Source of the DNA: Ferruginibacter sp.
GTDB lineage: Bacteria; Bacteroidota; Bacteroidia; Chitinophagales; Chitinophagaceae
Reading direction: 5' to 3'
Assembly: GCA_014379905.1 (NCBI GenBank)
Contig: JACMKX010000181.1
Span: forward strand, 1 to 64,000
Length of the DNA: 64,000 bases
Below, in pieces: positions 51,711 through 61,222 of this stretch (positions are counted from its first letter, which is position 1; the number at the start of each line of letters is the position of its first letter). A program made the position numbers and the translations under genes. The notes under the pieces are model-generated. The model worked only from the letters and a program-made list of their open reading frames with translations, ran no database searches and was not told the DNA's origin.

Positions 51711-51742
51711 AAGCAGCCTTATAATACAGGCTGCTTTTTTTT
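51711..51742 (+). terminator. Rho-independent terminator after the SlyD-like gene
   Basis: AAGCAGCCT (51711-51719) pairs with AGGCTGCTT (51728-51736) over a 8-base loop, followed by an unbroken run of T to 51742. Confidence 0.9.
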
Positions 51743-51830
51743 AACACGAATTTTTCGAATTACACGAATTGCACGAATTACATCGTTCAACTTTGAACCT
51801 TGAACTTTTTAACCGTTGAACCTTTATTTT
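51743..51830. repeat. ACACGAATT and TTGAACC repeats upstream of pepT
   Basis: 51743-51780 carries three to four degenerate ACACGAATT units. Directly after it (51787-51824) is a second family, TTGAACCTTGAAC...TTGAACC. Together they fill the spacer between the SlyD terminator and pepT, leaving only a TTATTTTTA stretch as a possible promoter. Confidence 0.6.
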
Positions 51831-51836
51831 TACAAA

Positions 51837-53084
51837 ATGACAATCAACACAGCAGCACTTACTGAACGCTTTATGCGGTATGTACAAATAGATACCCAAA
51901 GCGATCCTAACGGAACATCCTTTCCAACAACTGAAAAACAAAAAGACCTTAGTAAGATATTATTTGAAGAGCTAAAAACAATGGGATTGCAGCAGGTTGA
52001 ACTGGATGAATATGGCTATGTGTATGCAACCGTACCGGCCACCAGCATTAAAATAAATATTCCCTCTATTTGTTATTGCTCTCATGTAGATACAGCGCCG
52101 GATTGCAGCGGCACCGATGTAACACCGATCCTCCATAAAAATTATAACGGGGAAGATATTGCACTGCCCGATGATACTACGCAGGTACTATCCGTTTCAA
52201 AAAGTGAGTATTTAAAACAGCATATTGGTAATGACATTATAACTGCCAGCGGCAAAACTTTGTTGGGCGCCGATGATAAAGCCGGGGTTGCGATCATTAT
52301 GCAAACGGTACAAACCTTATTGGATAACCCGGATGTATTGCATGGAGATATTAAAATTGTATTTACCCCCGATGAGGAAGTGGGAAAAGGTACAGCAAAA
52401 ATTGATATGCTGAAAGTTGGAGCAGTATATGGCTACACCCTTGATGGCGGTGAGGCAGGCAGCCTGGAAGATGAAACCTTTAACGCCGATGCTGCCACGA
52501 TTACCATTCACGGAGTAATTGCTCACCCTGGCTATGCAAAAAATAAGCTGGTAAATTCCATGAAAATCGCAGGGGAAATACTGGCTGCCCTGCCAACCAA
52601 CGAATGGAGCCCTGAAACAACCGATGGCATGCAAGGATTTGTGCACCCGGTTGCTTTAAATGGCATTGCCGAAAAAACAACTATTGGTTTTATTGTAAGA
52701 GATTTTAAAACAGCCGGGCTGGCTGTTCATCATGCAAGATTAAAACAACTGGCAGAAACGATTGTTAGCAAACATCCCGGTGCGGCCATTGAATATACAA
52801 CAGAGGATCAATACCGGAATATGAAAGATATTTTATTGCAACACCCCCAGGTAGCCAATTACGCAGCCGAAGCCATTGAGCGTGCAGGCCTTACCGTTAT
52901 TAAGGAGAGCATCCGTGGCGGTACAGATGGCAGTAGGTTAAGCTACATGGGATTACCCTGTCCCAATATTTTCACCGGAATGCAAAATATTCACAGCAAA
53001 CTGGAATGGGTAGGAGTGAAGGATATGGAAAAAGCAGTGGAAACACTGGTACTCCTGTCACAGCTTTGGGAAGAGAAAAGCTGA
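51837..53084 (+). CDS. pepT: Peptidase T (aminotripeptidase)
   Basis: The product has 415 residues from MTINTAALTERFMRYVQIDT (ATG 51837), the usual PepT start and length; seven upstream codons are not family-like. A zinc-dependent M20 aminopeptidase that removes the N-terminal residue from tripeptides in the cytoplasm. Metal ligands are visible in CYCSHVDTAPD (His, Asp), LLGADDKAGVAI (bridging Asp), FTPDEEVGKG (catalytic and ligand Glu), TLDGGEAG (Asp) and QNIHSKLEWV (His). The dimerisation insert (ITIHGVIAHPGYAKNKLVNS) is intact. Its stop lies 3 bases from that of the convergent delta-60 gene. Confidence 0.96.
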   Translation: MTINTAALTERFMRYVQIDTQSDPNGTSFPTTEKQKDLSKILFEELKTMGLQQVELDEYGYVYATVPATSIKINIPSICYCSHVDTAPDCSGTDVTPILHKNYNGEDIALPDDTTQVLSVSKSEYLKQHIGNDIITASGKTLLGADDKAGVAIIMQTVQTLLDNPDVLHGDIKIVFTPDEEVGKGTAKIDMLKVGAVYGYTLDGGEAGSLEDETFNADAATITIHGVIAHPGYAKNKLVNSMKIAGEILAALPTNEWSPETTDGMQGFVHPVALNGIAEKTTIGFIVRDFKTAGLAVHHARLKQLAETIVSKHPGAAIEYTTEDQYRNMKDILLQHPQVANYAAEAIERAGLTVIKESIRGGTDGSRLSYMGLPCPNIFTGMQNIHSKLEWVGVKDMEKAVETLVLLSQLWEEKS

Positions 53085-53087
53085 ACC

Positions 53088-55763
53088 CTAATTCCCGATT
53101 TTAAAATTGTTTTGTATTAATAATTTCTTCCCGGGTCTTACAACAAACTTTCCGCCGGGAGTAATATTTTGTTCAATATTTAAAATACTGCTTCCTGCCG
53201 GTATAGGATCAACAATGATCATTGCTCCATTGGGTAATGTGGCCGGGGGCACCAGGTTATCGAGCCAGTTAGCTGCATCTGTCCATAGTCCATTGCCATT
53301 AAATACGTATACAATACCCTGGATATCTGGTAATCTTTTGTAAGCGGCTATTAAAAAATCATTGTTGGTGCCAACGGCATCCCGGTTGCCTGCAATAAAA
53401 ATACTGCTATCTGCATTCACCACCAGGTCATTCACTGTGCCATCCAACCCTCTATGATTTATATTGTACCAGCCGCTCCCTTCGGTTGAAATTGTACTAT
53501 CCAGTACGCCGTTTTGTTTTATACGAATAATGAATCGTTCATGATCTGCATTATTATTAAAAGCATCTCCAATGATATAAATGCTGCTGTCGGGGTGGAT
53601 AGCCACGGCATTTGGAATAATAAAAGTAGAATCATTGTTCAGCTTTTTATAGTAAGTTTTCAATCCTGTACCATTAAAAGTATTATCTAAAGCACCACCT
53701 GGCAACAGTCGTATTATGCAAACCGATCCGCTGCGATCTGAAGCACTGATGATATGCCCCGTTAGTAAAATTTTATCGGCAGGGGTTACCACTATGGAAT
53801 TAAGTTCAATAAACTCAATGGCAGAAGGAGTAGTTCTGTAAATTCCACCCGAAGCAAATGCAGCATCCGTATCACCATTTGTTTGCAACCTCATACAATA
53901 AAAAGAAGATTGACCGTTGCCCTGCACAATATAACCACCCAATAAAATTTTATCATCCGGCTGTATGATCAATGTACCAAGCCCATTTTCAGCAAAGCCC
54001 GGGTCAATCGTTTTTTTACCATCTTCAGCAAAGCTGTTGTCGATCATTCCATTGCCCAGTAACCTGAACAAAACAATTAGATCGGCATTAACCGGATCTT
54101 TACCTGCCAGCATTATTTTTCCATCAGATAATAAACCGATTCCTTTGCCATTACCCGAGGTACTGCCGCTACCGGCCATTGAAACAGCATTGTTACCAAA
54201 CCCACTGTCTGGTGTACCGTCATTATTAATTCTTATAACACAGATGCCCGGCTCAACACCCGGATCATCAACATATTTATCACCTGACACTAAAATTTTT
54301 CCATCGGGTTGTAAAATGGCAGAATGAAAAACAAAACCTGGTTCGGCAATATATAAAATACCGTTATTTGCAAAGCTGCTGTCAATAGTTCCATCCCCGT
54401 TATACCTCACAACAACATTGTCATAAAAACTTGCCAGCGCATCTGTTTTATTTCCGATGGCCACTAATTTATTGTCCGCCTGTTTTAGAATGGTATAAAT
54501 AGTTTCATCTGTACCGTTGATCTGTAAAGATTTTATGCCATTCGTTCCATGATTAATATCAAAGATCCCGCTGCTGCTAATGACTGCTGTATTTGCAAAA
54601 ACAGCAGTATCGTTAAATCCTCCCATTAAAATGCTTCCGTCATTTAAAACAATACTTCCTGCATTAAAGTCATTATTGGGAAAAGGCAAAAAAGTTTGAC
54701 CCGTGCCATTAAAGCCGCTATCGGGGTTGCCGCTGTTATCAAACTTAAAAGCCGCATACTCCCAGTTAAAAGGACTGATCACCGATGCCTGGCCGGTAAC
54801 AACAATGCTGCTATCGCCCAAAACTGCTATTTCCTTTGCCAAAACCGCTCCCGGTCCGGGTTCGATCAAAAGGCCATCACTGCTGAAATTAAGATCTGCA
54901 TTTCCTTCTGCCAGCAGGCGCATAAGCAGGAGCTGATCACCTGTGGTGCCTGCAACCAGTATTTTATCATCGTTGTAAATGTGCAGTAAGTGCCCTGTTT
55001 CGCCGGTAACGCTGTATTGTACCAAACCTGTTGTATTAAAACTCATGTCGCGGCTGCCGTCTGTGTTAAGCCTGATGAGCGCCAGGAATGAATTGCCAGG
55101 TATACCTGTTTTTGCTGAACCGCCTACTATTAATTTGCCGGTTGACTGTTCTGCGATATCATAAGCAACATTGTCTCCTGCAGAAATACCCAGCGTTAAG
55201 TAGCCGGTATTGTTAAAGGAAGAATCGGGCGTACCATCTGTTAAATAACGTGCAATGAAAAAACTTGTTTTTTCATTCGCGAGCGCATTACCCGCCAACA
55301 AAATTTTACCATCCTGTTGTAATCTTATTTTTGAAATATAAATAACCTTGCCCTGCTCCGATAAAACAGCCATACCAGTTGTATTAAAACTACTGTCAAT
55401 GCTTCCCTCCAACGTGAAGCGTTTGATGAGCACTTGTGAATAATCATAAAATGCGGCGATAATTTTATCATCAGCCTGTACCGCCAGTGTATTTATTTCC
55501 GGGAAACCTGCTTTTATAGCCATGCCATTACTGCCAAAACTGCTGTCTACATCACCATTGCTTAATACCCTGATAAGGCTGGATCCACCAATGATCATTT
55601 TTTCGCCGGATTGTTTTCCGGTAGCGAAGGTGAAATGTGGGGCATTATTTGAGAAGTTGGTGACTGCAATCCCCATATTGCCATAACCGGGGTTGAGTGT
55701 AAGTGTCTGGCATATGCTGTTGCCAGCCAGGGATAGCAATACCAGGGTAAAGATTAATCTCAT
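53088..55763 (-). CDS. Delta-60 repeat secreted protein, copy 2
   Basis: The product has 891 residues from MRLIFTLVLLSLAGNSICQ (ATG 55761-55763). About a dozen delta-60 repeats (~60 residues each) carry the signature DGKILLAGxxxxxxxxxxxARYLxDGTPDSSFNxTG and probably form beta-propellers. The last ~75 residues (VYVFNGNGLWTDAANW ... IIVDPIPAGSSILN ... KLLIQNNFKIGN) form a short beta-roll shared with copy 1. It has no T9SS sorting domain despite its size and signal peptide. The function is unknown. Copies 1 and 2 lie head-to-tail with a 131-base gap, clearly by tandem duplication. Confidence 0.85.
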   Translation of the reverse strand: MRLIFTLVLLSLAGNSICQTLTLNPGYGNMGIAVTNFSNNAPHFTFATGKQSGEKMIIGGSSLIRVLSNGDVDSSFGSNGMAIKAGFPEINTLAVQADDKIIAAFYDYSQVLIKRFTLEGSIDSSFNTTGMAVLSEQGKVIYISKIRLQQDGKILLAGNALANEKTSFFIARYLTDGTPDSSFNNTGYLTLGISAGDNVAYDIAEQSTGKLIVGGSAKTGIPGNSFLALIRLNTDGSRDMSFNTTGLVQYSVTGETGHLLHIYNDDKILVAGTTGDQLLLMRLLAEGNADLNFSSDGLLIEPGPGAVLAKEIAVLGDSSIVVTGQASVISPFNWEYAAFKFDNSGNPDSGFNGTGQTFLPFPNNDFNAGSIVLNDGSILMGGFNDTAVFANTAVISSSGIFDINHGTNGIKSLQINGTDETIYTILKQADNKLVAIGNKTDALASFYDNVVVRYNGDGTIDSSFANNGILYIAEPGFVFHSAILQPDGKILVSGDKYVDDPGVEPGICVIRINNDGTPDSGFGNNAVSMAGSGSTSGNGKGIGLLSDGKIMLAGKDPVNADLIVLFRLLGNGMIDNSFAEDGKKTIDPGFAENGLGTLIIQPDDKILLGGYIVQGNGQSSFYCMRLQTNGDTDAAFASGGIYRTTPSAIEFIELNSIVVTPADKILLTGHIISASDRSGSVCIIRLLPGGALDNTFNGTGLKTYYKKLNNDSTFIIPNAVAIHPDSSIYIIGDAFNNNADHERFIIRIKQNGVLDSTISTEGSGWYNINHRGLDGTVNDLVVNADSSIFIAGNRDAVGTNNDFLIAAYKRLPDIQGIVYVFNGNGLWTDAANWLDNLVPPATLPNGAMIIVDPIPAGSSILNIEQNITPGGKFVVRPGKKLLIQNNFKIGN

Positions 55764-55894
55764 GGTGTTTTTCTTATGTTGAACCTGCTTAATCAAACTC
55801 ATAGATGACCATCTTTTTTAAGATATGTCATCCCGAAGCATAAACTTCTACCTGTTATGCGTAAACGAAGACTGGCTACATAAGTAACACAGCC

Positions 55895-58591
55895 TTAATT
55901 AGCGATGATCAGGTTGCCTTGTATTACAAGTTTGGAGCCAGTTTTAACATGAATGCTGCCGCCCGGATTGATGGATTGGGGAGTATTGAGTATGCTTGTA
56001 GAGCCGGGTGCCGGATCAACAATAATGATGCTGCCATTTGGCAAGGGTTGAGGAGGAATAATAGCATGACTCCAGTTGAGCGGGTTTGTCCAGGAGCCAT
56101 TTCCGTTGAAAACATATACCCGGCCATTAATCCCGGGGAGCCTTTTAAATGCGGCAATATAAAAATCAGTATCATCTGTCTCATAACCACCAGCTCCGCC
56201 AATATGAATAACACTATCGGCGCCAATGCTAATATCATTAATAAAATTGTAAACTTGATTCCCATTATACCGGTTCCATCCATTGCCATTGAGGGACAAG
56301 GAGCTGTCTAAAATGCCATCTTTTTTGATCCGGATAATGAACCATTTTGAAAGATCGTTCAAAGTGCCAATACTCCCCGTAATGTAGAGGCTGCTGTCTG
56401 GATGTACTGCTGCGGCAGCAATGGTACTGTAAAAAGGATCACCGCCATTTGGATACGTATAGTTTTGTGTGCCGGTGCCATTAAAGCTACTATCGGAAAT
56501 ACCTGTGGGTAGTAATTTTAACACTTTCACGTCCGTTGTTTCGCCTGCACCTTGTATAACTGATGCAGCGATAAATATTTTTTGGTCTTTTGTCAGTTTT
56601 ACTACTACGGATTCTGTATAGAGAGAGGCATTTTGCGGTGTAACATAAAACCCTTCATCTGCAAAAGTTTCGTCAATATCACCGGCTGCAGTGAGGCGCA
56701 TACAGTAAAAATTTGAAAGCGTATCCTGGAATGTAAAATCGGAAACCAATAATATTTTTCCATCACTTTGAACGGCCGCTGCATGTAAATAATTGTGGGA
56801 AAAATCAACTGCGATCTCTTTACGTCCATTGAATCCAAAGCTGTTGTCAATTTGTCCATTAGTTAAAATCCGGTACATGTAAATGGTTTCGGGATCATCG
56901 AAATCACTGGCCATAATCAGGATCTTTCCATCATTCAACAATACTGATTTACTTGTGGCGCCATCAGAAGAAGAAGTGAAAATAGTAGAAAGCCCTATAG
57001 CTCCATAGCTGTAATCAATACCACCATTGCTCATTATACTCATGGAGGCTAAATAGGACTCGTATTCAGTGTCTGGATTATTTTTAGAACCTGTTAAAAT
57101 GATTCGTCCATCGTTTTTGAGAAAAGCATTTTCTACACTAAAACCAGGCTGGTTAAGCCGGTATATTCCGTTTGTGCCAAATGTATTATCCAATACACCG
57201 CTGCCATTATAACGGGTTAGAGTTATTCCGCCTTCAACTTCTACACCTGCATATTTTATACCTACTGCAATCACTTTATTGTCGGGTTGCCTCAGTAATT
57301 TAACGATATGTTCATCGGTACCTCTGAACTTTAAATATTTAACTCCAGCAGTTCCATGGTTACTATCAAATATGCCGGTTTCACTAATTTTTACTGTATT
57401 AACCAGTGGATGCGCATCCCTGAAGCCAGCCATTAAAATACTTCCATCAGCGAGCAAAATACTTCCTGCACAATGTTCATTTTGTAACAATGATAAATGC
57501 GTTTTTCCATTTCCATTAAAACTACTATCAGGATTGCCGGCGTCATCAAAACGCCAGGCAGCATAATCCCAGGTGTTATCAGAAGGGTAAAATGCGGTGG
57601 TTCCGGTGATTAGTATTTTGTTACCGGGCAGCAGGTCAATTTGAGTAGGACTGTTAAACAGGCCATTGGAAGTAATGAGCAAACCATCGCCGCTAAAAGA
57701 ACTGTCAGCGGTGCCGGTAGCCAGCAACCGCATCATTAACAATTGTGCATTGGATCCGCCGGCAATAGCTATTTTATCGTTGTTGTAAATATGGATGAGT
57801 CTTGCAGATTCTCCCGCACTTAACCCGGGATCTCCATATTCAAATATTCCTGTTCCGTTAAAACTCATATCCCTGTTCCCGTTGACATTCAGGCGTATTA
57901 CTGCAAGTTTTTTATCTTCATCCGGACCTGTTACTGTGTTAATAGCAACTATTGTTTTTCCATTTGACTGGAAACCCACGTCAGCAGCCTGGTCTGATGA
58001 GGAAAGTTCAATAACAACCCGTCCTGTTGAACTAAAGCTAAGGTCGGGTGTACCATTGGCGTGCAACCGGGCTATAAAACCGCTATACCTGAAAACCTGG
58101 TCATCCGGAAAAATATTAGCGACAATAACAATTTTGCCATCTGCCTGTAACCTTATTTTACTGATGTAGATGACTTTTCCTGTTTCTGAAACAGTTACAG
58201 AGCCTGCAATACCAAAACTGCTGTCTACAATACCTGCATTTGTGAGACGAGTGATAATGATCTTGTCATCATAATTGATAGAATATAATATTTTGCTATC
58301 GGCCTGTACTGCAAGACCTGTTACAGATCCTTTTCCATTAGTACCTCTCCAACCATCGTTGGAGAAACTGCTATCTATATCACCAGTGGAAAGCACCCTT
58401 ACCAGGGAGGATCCGCCGATCAGCAGTTTTCCATCGGGTTGCACTGCAGATACATTGGTGGTGGTGCTTGCGTCATAACCAAAATTTTGAAGTATTTCCC
58501 CGCTCACTCCAAAATCCGGCACTGGCTTCAGTGACTGGGAATGCAATGCTGCAAATGATAAAAGGGATAACAGTAACAGAAAAGGTTTCAT
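55895..58591 (-). CDS. Delta-60 repeat secreted protein, copy 1
   Basis: The product has 898 residues with a signal peptide (MKPFLLLLSLLSFAALHSQ). It is co-linear with copy 2: MIIGGSSLIRVLSNGDVDSSF in copy 2 corresponds to LLIGGSSLVRVLSTGDIDSSF here, and GKVIYISKIRLQADGKIVIV is shared almost exactly. The same C-terminal roll is present (VYVFNGNGSWTNPLNW ... KLVIQGNLIIAN). Repeats end in typical SFxxxG turns. It starts 15 bases after the stop of the TPM gene, so it is co-transcribed with it. Confidence 0.85.
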   Translation of the reverse strand: MKPFLLLLSLLSFAALHSQSLKPVPDFGVSGEILQNFGYDASTTTNVSAVQPDGKLLIGGSSLVRVLSTGDIDSSFSNDGWRGTNGKGSVTGLAVQADSKILYSINYDDKIIITRLTNAGIVDSSFGIAGSVTVSETGKVIYISKIRLQADGKIVIVANIFPDDQVFRYSGFIARLHANGTPDLSFSSTGRVVIELSSSDQAADVGFQSNGKTIVAINTVTGPDEDKKLAVIRLNVNGNRDMSFNGTGIFEYGDPGLSAGESARLIHIYNNDKIAIAGGSNAQLLMMRLLATGTADSSFSGDGLLITSNGLFNSPTQIDLLPGNKILITGTTAFYPSDNTWDYAAWRFDDAGNPDSSFNGNGKTHLSLLQNEHCAGSILLADGSILMAGFRDAHPLVNTVKISETGIFDSNHGTAGVKYLKFRGTDEHIVKLLRQPDNKVIAVGIKYAGVEVEGGITLTRYNGSGVLDNTFGTNGIYRLNQPGFSVENAFLKNDGRIILTGSKNNPDTEYESYLASMSIMSNGGIDYSYGAIGLSTIFTSSSDGATSKSVLLNDGKILIMASDFDDPETIYMYRILTNGQIDNSFGFNGRKEIAVDFSHNYLHAAAVQSDGKILLVSDFTFQDTLSNFYCMRLTAAGDIDETFADEGFYVTPQNASLYTESVVVKLTKDQKIFIAASVIQGAGETTDVKVLKLLPTGISDSSFNGTGTQNYTYPNGGDPFYSTIAAAAVHPDSSLYITGSIGTLNDLSKWFIIRIKKDGILDSSLSLNGNGWNRYNGNQVYNFINDISIGADSVIHIGGAGGYETDDTDFYIAAFKRLPGINGRVYVFNGNGSWTNPLNWSHAIIPPQPLPNGSIIIVDPAPGSTSILNTPQSINPGGSIHVKTGSKLVIQGNLIIAN

Positions 58592-58606
58592 GCGTTGTAG
58601 TATAAA

Positions 58607-59155
58607 TTATTTTATAGATTTTATGAGCTCAGCCAGCCCGTTCATCGTTCCCTGGAAATAATTTCCATTCTTAAATTCAGGAATAAAAAAACTATCAATG
58701 ATTATTTGCGTTCTTTCATTGCTTAATATTTTTTCGATACCATCGCCATTTTGAATGCGCATTTTTCTCAAGCCTGGCGCAATGCCTATCAGCACTCCAT
58801 TGTTTTTACCTTTTACACCAACACCCCATTCATTTGCAATTGCCAGTGTATATTCATCCACTGTACATTTTCCTAACATGGAAGTATCAATAGTGATAAT
58901 GGCAATTTGATTGGTTGTCTGCTGCTCCTGTAAACCAATGATCGAATCGAGGGTATGAGTTTGTTGAGTTGTAAAAAGATGGGTAAAATCATTTACATAA
59001 CCGGTGGCTTTTGGTAAGATGATTCCGCAGGGATGAACGATGTTATTTTTTGAAACAGGTGGGGATCCGGCGTTGGTTTGAACTATATAAAACAATCCGG
59101 CAACCATACAGAACAGGCCTGTAGAGAAGGTACATTTTATTTGGCTGTTGTTCAT
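58607..59155 (-). CDS. TPM-domain exported protein
   Basis: The product has 182 residues. A hydrophobic N-terminal segment (GLFCMVAGLFYIVQTNAG) serves as signal or anchor. The TPM domain (residues ~50-180) opens with KATGYVNDFTHLFTTQQTHT and contains IAIITIDTSMLG, YTLAIANEWGVGVKGKNNG, the GVLIGIAPGLRKMRIQNG strand and a helical end. TPM domains occur in the thylakoid repair protein TLP18.3 and in bacterial YgcG-like proteins; the biochemical role in bacteria is unclear. It leads an operon with the delta-60 protein at 55895-58591. Confidence 0.85.
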   Translation of the reverse strand: MNNSQIKCTFSTGLFCMVAGLFYIVQTNAGSPPVSKNNIVHPCGIILPKATGYVNDFTHLFTTQQTHTLDSIIGLQEQQTTNQIAIITIDTSMLGKCTVDEYTLAIANEWGVGVKGKNNGVLIGIAPGLRKMRIQNGDGIEKILSNERTQIIIDSFFIPEFKNGNYFQGTMNGLAELIKSIK

Positions 59156-59330
59156 ATGGCAAATATATAACGCAAATTAGCAGGCGGCGCAATAAAATAC
59201 CGGTAAGTCTTTGTCTTCGGGAAAAGGCCCGGCAGGTTATTTTTCTTCCGGGGTGCTGATATGGGTTCCAGGTTAACGGGCTAACCGGTGTTTACTTCAA
59301 ATGTTCTATCTTCAATAAAAATTAACTCTT

Positions 59331-60260
59331 ATGGAATTTTTAAGTAATTATTGGTGGGCCATCATCCTGGTGCTGGGCGTACTCAGCAGCTTTGTAACCA
59401 TCAACCAGGGATTTATCGGGGTGATTACTATGTTTGGTAAATACCAGCGTAATATCCGTCCGGGTCTTAGAATGAAGATTCCCTTCATTGAGCAGATCTA
59501 TAAAAAAATAAGTATACAAAATCGTTCCGTGGAACTGGAATTCCAGGCAGTTACCATTGACCAGGCCAATGTATATTTTAAATCAATGTTATTGTATGCT
59601 GTTCAGAATGAAAGTGATGAGACCATAAAAAAAGTAGCCTTCAAATTTTTTAGCGAAAAAGACCTGATGCAGGCATTGGTAAGAACCATTGAAGGTAATA
59701 TCAGGGCTTTTGTGGCTACCCGCAAACAATCAGAGATACTCGGTTTGCGCCGGGATATTGTAGAGTTTGTAAAAGAACACGTAGATGCTTCGCTGGAAGA
59801 GTGGGGTTACCATTTGCTCGATTTGCAGATCAATGATATTACTTTTGATGAAGCCATTATTGCAAGCATGAGTAAAGTAGTGGCCAGTAATAACCTGAAA
59901 GCTGCTGCCGAAAATGAAGGCCAGGCTTTGCTGATCACTAAAACAAAATCTGCCGAAGCAGAAGGTAATGCCATTAAAATTGCAGCCGAAGCAGAAAGGC
60001 AGGCGGCACAGTTACGTGGGCAGGGTGTGGCATTGTTCCGGGAGGAAGTTGCACGTGGTATGAGCCAGGCTGCTACTGAAATGAAGCAGGCCAACCTTGA
60101 TACCAACGTGATCCTGTTTAGTATGTGGGTGGAAGCCATTAAAAACTTTGCGGAGTATGGCAAAGGCAATGTTATCTTCCTGGATGGTGGAAGTGATGGT
60201 ATGGAAAAAACCATGAAACAGATAATGGCCATGACACAATTAGAAAATATTAAAAAGTAA
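59331..60260 (+). CDS. SPFH/Band 7-family membrane protein
   Basis: The product has 309 residues. One N-terminal membrane helix (WWAIILVLGVLSSFVTI) is followed by the SPFH domain (~20-200: GFIGVITMFGKYQRNIRPGL, YAVQNESDETIKKVAFKFF, GNIRAFVATRKQSEI). An Ala/Glu-rich coiled coil comes next (~205-255: AAAENEGQALLITKTKSAEA). Such proteins form large membrane-bound oligomeric scaffolds (stomatin/QmcA class). No NfeD-type partner is adjacent. It is followed by its own terminator, so it is a single-gene unit. Confidence 0.9.
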   Translation: MEFLSNYWWAIILVLGVLSSFVTINQGFIGVITMFGKYQRNIRPGLRMKIPFIEQIYKKISIQNRSVELEFQAVTIDQANVYFKSMLLYAVQNESDETIKKVAFKFFSEKDLMQALVRTIEGNIRAFVATRKQSEILGLRRDIVEFVKEHVDASLEEWGYHLLDLQINDITFDEAIIASMSKVVASNNLKAAAENEGQALLITKTKSAEAEGNAIKIAAEAERQAAQLRGQGVALFREEVARGMSQAATEMKQANLDTNVILFSMWVEAIKNFAEYGKGNVIFLDGGSDGMEKTMKQIMAMTQLENIKK

Positions 60261-60283
60261 AAATCGCTTAACTGATAAATTAA

Positions 60284-60313
60284 ATGTGCTGTATGTTGCA
60301 GCACATTTTTTTT
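60284..60313 (+). terminator. Terminator after the SPFH gene
   Basis: ATGTGCTG (60284-60291) pairs with CAGCACAT (60299-60306) around a 7-base loop, followed by eight T. Confidence 0.88.
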
Positions 60314-60348
60314 GGGCTATAAATAAGATTAACAATTCATTGTGCAGC

Positions 60349-60356
60349 TATTTTTG
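60349..60356 (+). promoter_or_regulatory. Predicted exbB-exbD promoter
   Basis: TATTTTTG matches TAnnTTTG exactly. It stands 87 bases before the exbB ATG (60444), directly after the SPFH terminator, so it is the likely start of the exbBD transcript. Confidence 0.45.
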
Positions 60357-60443
60357 TTTAGTTTCGTTTAATTGCAGGATGGTTCAACCCGGCATAATAT
60401 TCGTGGAAGCAACTAACATTAAAAGAACCGGCAATCAATAAGT

Positions 60444-61124
60444 ATGTTTGATATCACATTTTTACAGGTAGATAGCACTGCTGCTGCCGCTGCGGTAGCT
60501 ACAAAATCAGAATCAGTTATTGGAATGTTAACCAAGGGTGGCCCTATTATGATCCCGCTCTTTATTTTATTTGCCCTTGCAGTATTCTTTTTCTTTGAAA
60601 GATTTTTAGTGATAAAAAAAGCAGGTCAGCTCGATGAAAATTTTATGAGTATCATCAGGGATCATGTTACTAATGGCAACCTTACTGCCGCCCGCAGCCT
60701 TGCAAAAAATACGAATAATCCTGTGGCCAGGATGATAGATAAAGGGCTGCAAAGAGTAGGTAAACCGATTGATGCAATTGAAAATGCGATGGATAATGTT
60801 GGCAAACTGGAAATGTATAAGATGGAAAAAAATCTTACTATGCTTTCCGTTATTGCACGCATAGCACCTTTGTTTGGATTTGTAGGAACCATAGTAGGGC
60901 TGGTATTATTGCTGAAAGATTTTGCCACTATTGCCAATCCATCCATCACACAAATTGCTGATGCCATGTATGTAAAGCTGATAACGTCGGCTACGGGGCT
61001 CATCATAGGTATGTTGGCTTATCTTGGTTATAGCTTCCTGGATACACAAATCAATCGCATGGCCAACAGGATGGAATCTGCCAGCAGCGAGTTTATTGAT
61101 ATTTTGCAGGAACCTACACGTTAA
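60444..61124 (+). CDS. exbB: MotA/TolQ/ExbB proton channel family protein
   Basis: The product has 226 residues. Three membrane helices are visible: PIMIPLFILFALAVFFFFE (~33-51), ARIAPLFGFVGTIVGLVLLL (~135-155) and KLITSATGLIIGMLAYLGYSF (~182-203). The family motif around LFGFVGTIVG and TSATGLIIG is intact. With ExbD it forms the inner-membrane motor that uses the proton gradient to energise TonB-dependent outer-membrane transport (or a TolQ-type role). No tonB lies nearby. The spacer to exbD holds two kinds of repeat. Confidence 0.92.
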   Translation: MFDITFLQVDSTAAAAAVATKSESVIGMLTKGGPIMIPLFILFALAVFFFFERFLVIKKAGQLDENFMSIIRDHVTNGNLTAARSLAKNTNNPVARMIDKGLQRVGKPIDAIENAMDNVGKLEMYKMEKNLTMLSVIARIAPLFGFVGTIVGLVLLLKDFATIANPSITQIADAMYVKLITSATGLIIGMLAYLGYSFLDTQINRMANRMESASSEFIDILQEPTR

Positions 61125-61128
61125 TTGT

Positions 61129-61218
61129 TGATGTAAGATTTTTGATGTAAGATTATTGAAGTAAATCGAAGGAAGATGATCATTAGCAAATTAGCATATT
61201 ATCATATTAGCAAATTAT
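61129..61218. repeat. Two repeat families in the exbB-exbD spacer
   Basis: TGATGTAAGATT is repeated in tandem (61129-61157). ATTAGCAAATTA then occurs twice around GCATATTATCAT (61182-61218). They fill nearly all of the 98-base spacer. No terminator or promoter box was seen. Confidence 0.6.
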
Positions 61219-61222
61219 AAGA

